A DNA stretch of 64,000 nt, from NCBI GenBank assembly GCA_027488215.1, contig JAIYCB010000044.1, positions 62,001 through 126,000 on the forward strand. The letters are read 5' to 3'. A program made the position numbers and the translations under genes. Of the stretch, positions 27,158-34,796 are shown piece by piece; the stretch's first letter is position 1; each line of letters begins with the position of its first letter. Source of the stretch: Comamonadaceae bacterium (GTDB taxonomy: Bacteria; Pseudomonadota; Gammaproteobacteria; Burkholderiales; Burkholderiaceae_C). The notes below the pieces were generated by a model. It did not search any database. It saw only the letters and a program-made list of their open reading frames with translations, and was not told the origin of the DNA.

Positions 27158-30100
27158 TCACTTTTCTGTTCGCACACCCTTGGGCATGCAAAAACACAGG
27201 GCGATCCATACCATCAAGCCAACAAGCAGCAGCATGGCCCATTCACTCAAGGTGGGAATCGCCGTTACAGATTCAGACAAAGTCATCAGGGCTGGGCCAC
27301 CCGGGTCGCTTATGACACCGTCCGCGGTCAAGTCGTCATCACCAACCCCCCCGTCCTGTATGGACAAAGTGACGCTCATTCGATCAGGGGCAAATTGAAC
27401 CTGACTGCTGGGCAAGAAATACCAATGATCCTGACTGCAAGCTGTACCTGAACATCCGAATCCATCAGGGCTTTTACCGTACTTCATGTAGCCAGCCCCA
27501 ACAGGGATCGGTGCACTGAAATAGATCGTGGCTGCCGCGACAGAACCCGGTACGCCGTTGACCATCTCAAAGCGAAGCATGCCGACAGGAAATTGAATTC
27601 CGGGTGGCGGTGGAGACTGCGGGGAGTTCACTGCACCCTGTACCGGTACAAACTGAGCACTGGATGAGTTCAAGATCCATTGGTTGCTTGATGGCAGAAC
27701 GACCACAGACCCTTTTGTTGAACCATCTGGCAAATTGACCCAGGAAGCGTTGCAGCTGGCAGCGCCCGTATTTCCGGTGCATGTCCAACTGTACTGACCA
27801 GCACCCGATTGAACCGCAGATGCGACGCCAGCCGAACAAAGATTCTGCGTCGGCAGGCTGCTGAAAGATAGACCCATAGAACTGCCGCAGCTGCCTTGAA
27901 TCAAGGACACCGTCAATGTCATGGTGGTGCTGGCAGCCGCATAGGTGCTGTCAGCAGCTTTGTAGACTGTGATGGTGACGCTGCCAGGAGCGATGCCATT
28001 GACATGACCTGATGCGCTGACTGTCGCAATGGCCATGTTGGAACTGCTGTAGGTCAGCGCACCCGATCCGTTGCCACCTGAAACCGTGATGGTCCCTGTG
28101 TCCCCCACATTCAGGTTGACAGGACTGAGCGCTGCAGTGATAGATTGGCTGGCCAGGTTGACCGTGAGGGTGTAGGTCTGTGAAGCCTGTGCGTTATAGC
28201 CTGCGGAGGCTGCTTGAGTGGCGGTGATGGTGGCGGTACCTGCCCCCATAGGCGTCACAGCCCCAGTGCTGGGGTTGACATTGGCTACCGTTGAGTTGGA
28301 GCTGGCGTAGCTGATGGCGCCATAGCTGCCGCCCGAGAGACTGGATGTGGCGGCATTGGTCAGTGATGCGACCATGCTGACAGAGGCTGTACCAGGCGTT
28401 GCAAAAGTGAGCACAGGCGTGGGCAGCACCACCGTCACGCTGACGGTGGCCGTGGCCAAGGTGTAAGTGGAGTCGGCCGCCTTGGTGGCGGTGACGGTAC
28501 AGGTCTGGGCTGTAGGTCCAGCGGTCAACACCCCGGTGCTCGAATCGATCGAACAAGAACCGCTGGTGACAGCGTAAGAGTCAGGCCCGCTTCCCGAACC
28601 GCCAGACACTGAAATGGTGGACGTACCGACGGATGTGTAGACCGTGCTCGCTGAAGCTATGGCCGTGATGGATTGGGGAGCCTTAGGCGTCACGGGGTTG
28701 GACGCGGAAGAGGCGGCACCTGTTCCCAGACTGTTGGTCGCAGTCGCGGTGCAGGTGTAGGTCTTGCCGTTGGTCAAGCCGGTCACCGTGATGGGCGATG
28801 CGCTACCTGTAACTGTGCCTGTTACACCTCCATCGCTAGATGCGCAAGTCATTGCAAACCCAGTGATGACGGCGCCTCCATTGAAGACGGGTGCAGTGAA
28901 TGTCACAGACGCTTGGGCGTTACCTGCCGTGGCTGTGCCCATGGTCGGCGCATCCGGCACTGTTGCAGCCCGTGTCACGGTGGTTGTATATGTCTGCACA
29001 GTGACGCCATCTTGCGCTGTGACCGCTGTGGTGATGGTGTTGCTGCCAATGGCCAGAGGGATCGTGCCACTGGCGCTGCCACTGGACACCATCGTTCCAT
29101 TGACCCTTGCTGTTGCATTGCTATCTGTCACCGTGGGTGTCACTGTGATCCCGCTTGTGGCGTACGGGACGGAAGCCGTGTAGCTTGTTGTTCCGCTGGT
29201 AAATGCAGGTGACAGCGTTCCACTGGACAGACTCAAACTTGCAAGGGTGGCAACACTCGAAGCAGTGACCGTCAACGACGCAGTTGCCGAGGCGGTGTCA
29301 TAAATGCCACTCGCTGCTTGGTTAGCGGTGATGGTAGTTGTCCCAACACCGTTGATGGTGATGGTCGAGCCGCTGATCGTTGCAACACTGGCATTGCTGG
29401 ATGAATAGCTGATGGCCCCAGAACTCGCAGAGGTGGGTGGCGTGATGGTGGGCGCACTGCTCCCGTAGACGATGTTCGATGCACTCAACGAGAAACCCGA
29501 TAGAACAGGGGTGACAAGGTTGACAGTGAAAGTGACCGTGCTGGTCGTCGCAGCGACAGCATTGTTGGCATCTTGAACTGAAAAAACGATGTTGGACGTC
29601 GTGAACCTCGCGTTGGGTGTACCGGTGACTGCGCCCGTACTGGCATTCAGAGCAAGGCCGGATGGGAGTGTTCCAGAGCTGATGAAATAGTTCAAAGGTG
29701 TGTAGCCGCCTGACCCCGTCAGGGGGGTGAAACTGCTCATGGCCGTTCCGGCAGTCAAGGTTTGTGAGGTCGTCACTGCCGTCGCCGTCGGCCGCGAAAC
29801 GACCGAGACGCCTTGCAGTACTTGCGTTGCAGCGTTGTAGTTCACGTTTCCAGCCTGGTTGGCATGGATGGTGCAGGTGCCTGAACCAATGAAGCTCACA
29901 ACACCACTGCTGATGGTGCAAACTGCTGCACTGCCAACACTGATCGTGAACGTCACTGCAAGACCAGATGTCGCGCTTGCCGTTGGCGTGTAAGTATTGC
30001 CGCCAACCGATCCCCTGAAAGGAGCAGACGAGGTGAAACTGACGGTCTGAGCACCCTTGGCGACTGAAATGTTTACCGAGCTTGTTGCACCGAATTGTGG

Positions 30101-31363
30101 GGCTACATTGTTCGCGTCTTTGACCCCGAAAGTCACAGAGGTGGTTGAAGAGGCCGCGGAAGGGGTGCCGCTGACCTGCCCTGTCGAACTGTTCAGTGTC
30201 AGACCTGCAGGCAAGGTGCCAGAGCTGATGAAGTAAGTCAGCGGCGCTGTACCACCGGAGCCAGTGATCGGCGTAAAGCTGGTGGCCGTTCCAACGGTCA
30301 GATTGCGGGACGTGGAGTCGGGTGATCCAGTGGGTCTGGCAAGCACAGTGAAACTCACCGTTGCCGTTGTAGAGGCAGACAAGTTGAGCGAGTCTCTCAC
30401 CGCAACGACGACATTGTTGCTGTAGGTGCCAGTAGGTGTGCCGCTGATCACACCCGTGCTGGCATTGAGCGTGATGCCCGAGGGGAGCGTGCCTGCGCTA
30501 ATGTAGTAGGTGAGCGATCCGTTGCCGCCGGAGCCCGTCAGGGGCGTGATGCCAGTCATTGCACCACTCACTGTCAGATTCTGGGCGGCCACCCCATTGT
30601 TTGTTGCCGTGGGTGGAATCACGTAAGTGAAGAGCGAGTTGGCAGCATTCGATCCAACGGTATTTGTGACCACCACACTGGCAGTGCCTGCGGTTCCGGC
30701 CGGTGTAACGGCTGTGATGCTGGTCTGGCTGCTGACGATATAACTTTGAGCAGCCACGCCACCAATGGTCACACCCGTTACCACGGTTGTCAGGACACTG
30801 TTCTGACCGAAGTCCTTGAACTGACTGCCGGTAATGGTGATCGAGGTACCGCCGTTTGTCGTTCCGGATGTCGGAGAAATGCTGGTGACGGTCGGAACGT
30901 TGGGCGTTCGAGCATAGACACCGTAATAATTGACGCCATTCAAGGAGCTGAACGCGGCGTGAGTCGAAGCGCCCAAGGTCGGGCCCACTGTGTATGTGAA
31001 CACATCCCCTACCGCATATTGCGTGTTGACGGCAATGGTTTTCGATATGCCTGAGCTGCTGACAATCGAATTGAGCGTAACGTTGTTTCCGTAGTTAGTG
31101 TTTTGTGTTTTGCAGGCCGCTGTGAGCGTGATGATCAAGGTGTCGCCTGGATACGACAAGTTATCAAAAACGTTACTGCTGCATCCGTAGGAAATATTCA
31201 AGGTTGCCGCTTTTACTGTCATGGCAGACAGGGCCGTCAGCCCACAGGCGAACAAGACGCCCAGTATGCAGGTCCGCATCCAGACCAGCATCAGAGCTGG
31301 CCATAGCCCATTGCAGAGGGATAAGCGGTTGAGCGTGTTCAATGCATTGGCTTTCACGGCCAT
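27158..31363 (-). CDS. Giant multi-Ig-domain surface protein with IPTL-CTERM sorting tail
   Basis: 1401 residues from the ATG at MAVKANALNTLNRLSL; the track adds 11 residues, and MRTCILGVLFACGLTALSAM at 31279 is another start. A signal peptide is followed by a cysteine-containing domain, an IPT/TIG domain (about 165-260, SISPTSGTTNGGTSITITGS), three He_PIG-type Ig repeats (GSGG...TLPxGLTLNxSTG), Big-like domains (SYSSSNASVATISGS), a cadherin-like sandwich, an Fn3-like domain, and a late domain resembling choice-of-anchor U. It ends AIPTLSEWAMLLLVGLMVWI plus a basic tail: an IPTL-CTERM signal, processed in known systems by exosortase H. No exosortase gene is in the window. Preceded by a receiver-less DNA-binding protein gene 4 nt upstream. 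Likely an adhesin or matrix protein. Confidence 0.85.
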   Translation of the reverse strand: MAVKANALNTLNRLSLCNGLWPALMLVWMRTCILGVLFACGLTALSAMTVKAATLNISYGCSSNVFDNLSYPGDTLIITLTAACKTQNTNYGNNVTLNSIVSSSGISKTIAVNTQYAVGDVFTYTVGPTLGASTHAAFSSLNGVNYYGVYARTPNVPTVTSISPTSGTTNGGTSITITGSQFKDFGQNSVLTTVVTGVTIGGVAAQSYIVSSQTSITAVTPAGTAGTASVVVTNTVGSNAANSLFTYVIPPTATNNGVAAQNLTVSGAMTGITPLTGSGGNGSLTYYISAGTLPSGITLNASTGVISGTPTGTYSNNVVVAVRDSLNLSASTTATVSFTVLARPTGSPDSTSRNLTVGTATSFTPITGSGGTAPLTYFISSGTLPAGLTLNSSTGQVSGTPSAASSTTSVTFGVKDANNVAPQFGATSSVNISVAKGAQTVSFTSSAPFRGSVGGNTYTPTASATSGLAVTFTISVGSAAVCTISSGVVSFIGSGTCTIHANQAGNVNYNAATQVLQGVSVVSRPTATAVTTSQTLTAGTAMSSFTPLTGSGGYTPLNYFISSGTLPSGLALNASTGAVTGTPNARFTTSNIVFSVQDANNAVAATTSTVTFTVNLVTPVLSGFSLSASNIVYGSSAPTITPPTSASSGAISYSSSNASVATISGSTITINGVGTTTITANQAASGIYDTASATASLTVTASSVATLASLSLSSGTLSPAFTSGTTSYTASVPYATSGITVTPTVTDSNATARVNGTMVSSGSASGTIPLAIGSNTITTAVTAQDGVTVQTYTTTVTRAATVPDAPTMGTATAGNAQASVTFTAPVFNGGAVITGFAMTCASSDGGVTGTVTGSASPITVTGLTNGKTYTCTATATNSLGTGAASSASNPVTPKAPQSITAIASASTVYTSVGTSTISVSGGSGSGPDSYAVTSGSCSIDSSTGVLTAGPTAQTCTVTATKAADSTYTLATATVSVTVVLPTPVLTFATPGTASVSMVASLTNAATSSLSGGSYGAISYASSNSTVANVNPSTGAVTPMGAGTATITATQAASAGYNAQASQTYTLTVNLASQSITAALSPVNLNVGDTGTITVSGGNGSGALTYSSSNMAIATVSASGHVNGIAPGSVTITVYKAADSTYAAASTTMTLTVSLIQGSCGSSMGLSFSSLPTQNLCSAGVASAVQSGAGQYSWTCTGNTGAASCNASWVNLPDGSTKGSVVVLPSSNQWILNSSSAQFVPVQGAVNSPQSPPPPGIQFPVGMLRFEMVNGVPGSVAAATIYFSAPIPVGAGYMKYGKSPDGFGCSGTACSQDHWYFLPSSQVQFAPDRMSVTLSIQDGGVGDDDLTADGVISDPGGPALMTLSESVTAIPTLSEWAMLLLVGLMVWIALCFCMPKGVRTEK
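29600..30560 (-). repeat. Three diverged tandem-type He_PIG repeats inside the giant gene
   Basis: Copies at about 30414-30555, 30141-30280 and 29600-29732 encode the same 45-residue pattern (TPLTGSGG, YFISSGTLPxGL, LNASTGxVxGTP). The first two are adjacent domains, and the third is separated by a different Ig-like domain. The DNA copies are visibly similar, consistent with domain duplication. Boundaries approximate. Confidence 0.7.
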
Positions 31364-31367
31364 CTTT

Positions 31368-31664
31368 TCAAGGCTTGAAAAGCGCCAGTTCATCAAAGAA
31401 CTGGTAGCCCACGTTGCGAATGGCTTCGATCACGGCGCCCTCGGCACCGGCCTCGTGCAGCTTTTTGCGCAGTCGCACCATGCGCACCTGGATATTCGCT
31501 TTCTGGGCGTCATCCGGAGTCAATCCCATGCAATGCGCAACACGTGTAAAGTCCAGCCGCGCGTCGGGTGATTGCGCAAATGCTTGGAGCAATGTGGCTT
31601 CGGTGGCAGTGACACGGACGGTACCTGCAGACCCTGTCAGATCGAGTTTGTGAAGTGTGAGCAC
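31368..31664 (-). CDS. Stand-alone OmpR/PhoB-type winged-helix protein (no receiver domain)
   Basis: 98 residues from a GTG (MLTLHKLDLTGSAGTVRVTA). The upstream frame stays open but offers no better start and no receiver domain. It matches, end to end, the C-terminal half of the response regulator 200 bp upstream: compare VRMVRLRKKLHEAGAEGAVI and EAIRNVGYQF with VRITRLRKKMTQVGAPGHCL and EAIRNIGYQL. It is therefore a decapitated paralogue, probably arisen by partial duplication. It ends 4 nt before the giant surface-protein start, so the two are likely co-transcribed. It could act as a constitutive or competing DNA binder. Confidence 0.75.
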   Translation of the reverse strand: MLTLHKLDLTGSAGTVRVTATEATLLQAFAQSPDARLDFTRVAHCMGLTPDDAQKANIQVRMVRLRKKLHEAGAEGAVIEAIRNVGYQFFDELALFKP

Positions 31665-31703
31665 AGCATCCGGAAAAATGACGAGATGCTGTGCATTAAA
31701 AGC

Positions 31704-31782
31704 AAGGTTAGGTTAGGAACCTTTCAAATGCTTGCAGCGCATTGAATGGCTCTAAAAGACCATTAATGAAGGCTTATGAAGG
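31704..31782. promoter_or_regulatory. Repeat-rich upstream region of the winged-helix/giant-protein genes
   Basis: Two direct repeats ATGAAGG (31766-31772 and 31776-31782) are spaced exactly 10 bp, one helical turn, as for OmpR/PhoB-family boxes. An inverted repeat AAGGTT(8)AACCTT lies at 31704-31723. Both sit in the 197-bp gap between the response-regulator stop and the winged-helix gene, where a regulator of this operon could bind. Assignment is inference. Confidence 0.4.
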
Positions 31783-31861
31783 ATTTAGTAAGAAGAAGAA
31801 AGATTTTTATCGGTGCCACACTCCCCACTACTGGAATGAGGCCATCTGCTGCGGCGCGGTC

Positions 31862-32560
31862 TCAGTGCATAACCTGTACAGGTACCTGTAATTGGTAACC
31901 AATATTGCGAATCGCCTCCAGGCAGTGCCCGGGTGCACCCACCTGCGTCATTTTTTTGCGCAAACGGGTGATGCGCACTTCCAGGCGCGTTTTGCCTGCT
32001 TCGACGCTGTCTATGCCAAACAACTCGAGCAGCTGCCAGTTCTCCAGCCGACCAGACGGGGCTCGGGCAAAGCTTGTGAGCAATGCTTCTTCTGTGCCAC
32101 TCAGGCGCACGATGCCAGCAGGCCCCCGCAGTTCGCGTTGATGCAGCGCCAATGGGCCCAGTGCTCCCAGGCCTGTGGTGTGATGCGCCTGGCGGCGCCG
32201 AGCAAAACTGCTGATGGCGGCCGATAATTCTTCAAACGGAACGGGCTTGGACAGATACATGTCTGCGCCGCAGTCATAGCTGTCGACTTTGTCCTGCAAG
32301 TGTGTCCGTGCCGAAATGATGGCGATACCGACCAGGGGCTGTACTTGACGGATGCGGCGCGACAGGCTGAAACCATCTTCGCCGGGCAGATTGAGATCGA
32401 TGAGAAACAGATCGGCCGACTCTCCGCGTGCCTTGTCTTCCACCTCTTCAGCACAGCTCAGCGCCAGCACGCGATGCCCCTGTGCTCGCAAAATATCGGC
32501 CGTGACTTCGCGCAAGTCGTCATGGTCTTCCACCAGAACGATGCTCAGGCAGGTAGCCAT
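31862..32560 (-). CDS. OmpR-like response regulator
   Basis: 232 residues. The receiver domain has acidic residues EDHDD at 11-15, the phospho-acceptor Asp55 in LIDLNLPGEDGF, a Thr/Ser switch region in IAIISARTH, and the lysine in LSKPVPFEEL. The C-terminal winged-helix domain (about 135-228) contains LRKKMTQVGAPGHCLEAIRN. It overlaps the 3' end of the sensor kinase gene by 16 nt, so the pair is cognate. A truncated copy of its DNA-binding domain lies just downstream. Its likely target is the IPTL-CTERM gene. Confidence 0.87.
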   Translation of the reverse strand: MATCLSIVLVEDHDDLREVTADILRAQGHRVLALSCAEEVEDKARGESADLFLIDLNLPGEDGFSLSRRIRQVQPLVGIAIISARTHLQDKVDSYDCGADMYLSKPVPFEELSAAISSFARRRQAHHTTGLGALGPLALHQRELRGPAGIVRLSGTEEALLTSFARAPSGRLENWQLLELFGIDSVEAGKTRLEVRITRLRKKMTQVGAPGHCLEAIRNIGYQLQVPVQVMH

Positions 32561-34434
32561 AGTTCAAAACAGATCATGGTGGGTTGAGGTCGGTATCGCA
32601 GTTCTGCATGCATGTGTTGCGCCAGATTGTGCGATAAAAACAGACCCAGACCCGTACCCGACTGCCTCAGCGCCATTGCACTGCGGTAGTACTTGCTAAA
32701 GAGCTTATCGGCATCTGGCCAGCCGACAGATCCCGGAGCATTGCAGATCTGCAACACCATGCCTGCACGGCCGTCAGCATGGCCCTGTGGGGACAGGCTG
32801 ATGCGAATGCTTTGATCGGGGTCGCCATACTTCAAAGCGTTTTCCACCAAGTTGTTGACAATGATCTGAACGTACTGGGGGTCGGTATGGACAAAGGCAG
32901 GGCCTATGACGTCGACTACAAAGCGACTTGAAGCCTGATGCTCATGCAACCAATGCCCCAACTGCTCGGCCAGATCAATCCGCTTATTGTCCAGTTGGAA
33001 TGGTTGCTCCACCAATCGGTCAGTTTGTACACAGCGCTCGAGGATGGATTGCATGCTGCGTATGGATCGACCGACAAACCCTTGTGTGCGCTTGTCAGCC
33101 GACATCCCTTGCAGGCTCATTTCGATGACAGCCAGCGGTGTTTTCAGCTCATGCATCAGCATGTTGAGCATTTGCGACTGATCCTGACGGCGACGGGTTT
33201 CAATGGCCAGCTGCTCGCGCGACAAAAATAGATGGTTGGCCACTTCCTGCCGGATACGTTCTGACCGACGCGCACGCACAATCAGCAAAACGGTCATGAA
33301 CAGCCCAGAGATCAAGCCGTAGAGCAACACGCCGTAGATCGAAAGCATGGTGCCATCCACCAGTCCCAGGCTGGGTAAGATGCTCAAGGCCAGCGCCAAC
33401 AAAATGCTCACATAATAGGCAACCAAGGCCCATTTAGGCAGGTGGTAGCTGATGTTTCTATCGGGCTGTTGCGGTGTTGATGGCAGACTCAGTGATACCA
33501 GCAACATCACAAGGATTGCTGCTGCATTCAGATGCATGTTCAGGCGCAGTGCATCCCATTTGTAGCCAAGCATCAGCAAGCCCATGGCCACAGCCGATGT
33601 CCCTATCAGCATTTGCATGAGTCTGTGCCCCCACCAAGCCAAGGTGTATTCACGCAGGAGTCGGTACTCAAACACCAGCGATGAGCCGGTTGTCAACAGC
33701 ACCAGCCAGCAGTACATCAGATCCAGTGTTTGAGGCGAAAAGGCTTCCGCGGAAATACTTCGGTGGTAGCCCAGGTAGCTGGCGGTGTAAATCCACAGGA
33801 TGGTTTGTCTGATGGCAAAAGCCCCATTGACCGGATCTCTGTCACGTAGCCACGCCAGCAGAACCCAGATCAGAAATGACAGGATCACCGCTATCAAGGC
33901 GGAATAGATGAGCCACAAGGCGTGTTCGGTTCGCAACATATCACGCGGGGTCAGGGCTTCGACGTGGATCAGTTGCGTGCTGGCAGTGGCAAGGCGCAGC
34001 CAGATTTGACGAGAACTGGGCTCAACCGATATGAAAAATGTGTGGTGAAGCGATTCGAATTCGGTGGATTGCCAGGGGCTCAGATCGCCCACTTTTCGAT
34101 GTCCTGAAAAACTCCCGCGGTCTGCTGGGTCGAACAATGTGATTTCGTCCAGATAGACCGGACGGATTCGCAGCACCAGGGTGTTGGACTGGATGGTGTC
34201 AGCCCCGGGTATTTGCAACCTGATCCATTGCACATGGGGACTGAAGCCTTTGCTCAGTACACCTGTATAGGGTTGGTAGTTTTGTTGCTGTGCCTGTTCG
34301 AAACTGGCTTGGCCAGTCACGTCGCTCCAGTAGGCCCTCTCCAGAATCCGATCGCTAGCCCATGCCTGACCGGCAAGAAGCCCAAAGATGAAGGCCTTCA
34401 GTGCGATCCAAAGCCAAAACCGAAAGACAGTCAC
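32545..34434 (-). CDS. 7TMR-DISM sensor histidine kinase
   Basis: 629 residues from a GTG (MTVFRFWLWIALKAFIFGLL) with GGAG 6 nt upstream; the track GTG 12 nt earlier lacks a Shine-Dalgarno. A signal peptide is followed by a periplasmic 7TMR-DISMED2-like beta domain (YWSDVTGQASFEQA, HVQWIRLQI), seven helices, then HisKA with MLMHELKTPLAVIEM and HATPase with NNLVENALKYG and GTGLGLFLSHNLAQ. The G1 segment reads NAPGSVG instead of the usual DxGxG. These receptors often sense carbohydrates or envelope cues; the ligand here is unknown. A 50-codon ORF precedes it with GTGA overlap. Confidence 0.85.
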   Translation of the reverse strand: MTVFRFWLWIALKAFIFGLLAGQAWASDRILERAYWSDVTGQASFEQAQQQNYQPYTGVLSKGFSPHVQWIRLQIPGADTIQSNTLVLRIRPVYLDEITLFDPADRGSFSGHRKVGDLSPWQSTEFESLHHTFFISVEPSSRQIWLRLATASTQLIHVEALTPRDMLRTEHALWLIYSALIAVILSFLIWVLLAWLRDRDPVNGAFAIRQTILWIYTASYLGYHRSISAEAFSPQTLDLMYCWLVLLTTGSSLVFEYRLLREYTLAWWGHRLMQMLIGTSAVAMGLLMLGYKWDALRLNMHLNAAAILVMLLVSLSLPSTPQQPDRNISYHLPKWALVAYYVSILLALALSILPSLGLVDGTMLSIYGVLLYGLISGLFMTVLLIVRARRSERIRQEVANHLFLSREQLAIETRRRQDQSQMLNMLMHELKTPLAVIEMSLQGMSADKRTQGFVGRSIRSMQSILERCVQTDRLVEQPFQLDNKRIDLAEQLGHWLHEHQASSRFVVDVIGPAFVHTDPQYVQIIVNNLVENALKYGDPDQSIRISLSPQGHADGRAGMVLQICNAPGSVGWPDADKLFSKYYRSAMALRQSGTGLGLFLSHNLAQHMHAELRYRPQPTMICFELWLPA

Positions 34435-34583
34435 CGCTGGCTCCACTGAGTTTCGAGCATCAGCTCGGGGTTGAACGGCCGACCCAAAACTGCATCGTCG
34501 AAGGCGCCAAAATCGTCAGCGGCGATCATGCGTTGCAGTATGCCGGCGGTCAGCAGAAGTTCGGATGCGCTCATGGAAATCAT
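34431..34583 (-). CDS. Small ORF (50 aa) translationally coupled to the sensor kinase
   Basis: Too short for the ORF track. It begins MISMSASELLLTAGILQRMI and ends LMLETQWSQR. Its TGA overlaps the GTG of the kinase gene (GTGA), the usual coupling geometry. It is acidic, with no membrane segment, and is not recognised. The Shine-Dalgarno is weak. The alternative is that it is a leader peptide or a chance ORF, but the overlap, same strand and position at the head of the operon favour a real gene. Confidence 0.5.
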   Translation of the reverse strand: MISMSASELLLTAGILQRMIAADDFGAFDDAVLGRPFNPELMLETQWSQR

Positions 34584-34743
34584 GGGGCGTATTCTCAGGG
34601 TTTTGTCCAGGAATGCTTACGGGCACAATCCAGATGCGAATTTACAGGATCCGCACCTGGTTCAGGCATGGATACAGCATGAATACACCGTTTTTTGCAG
34701 GCGGCAATTGGACCCGACATCCCCCGCTTGAGCTCACCATGCA

Positions 34744-34774
34744 AAACGGCCCCGGGATCGCCCCGGGGCCGTTT
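34744..34774 (-). terminator. Terminator after acnB
   Basis: AAACGGCCCCGG, a 7-nt loop and CCGGGGCCGTTT form a perfect 12-bp stem about 22 nt after the acnB stop, with a T-rich tail on the minus strand. The stem is symmetric and could also act on + strand transcripts. It separates acnB from the sensor-kinase operon. Confidence 0.85.
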
Positions 34775-34796
34775 CTTGGTCTCAGCCAATCAACGC

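Noticed and set aside
27085-27315. 76-codon plus-strand ORF at the 3' end of the giant gene
   Set aside because: Runs through a strong terminator and overlaps the giant gene antisense.
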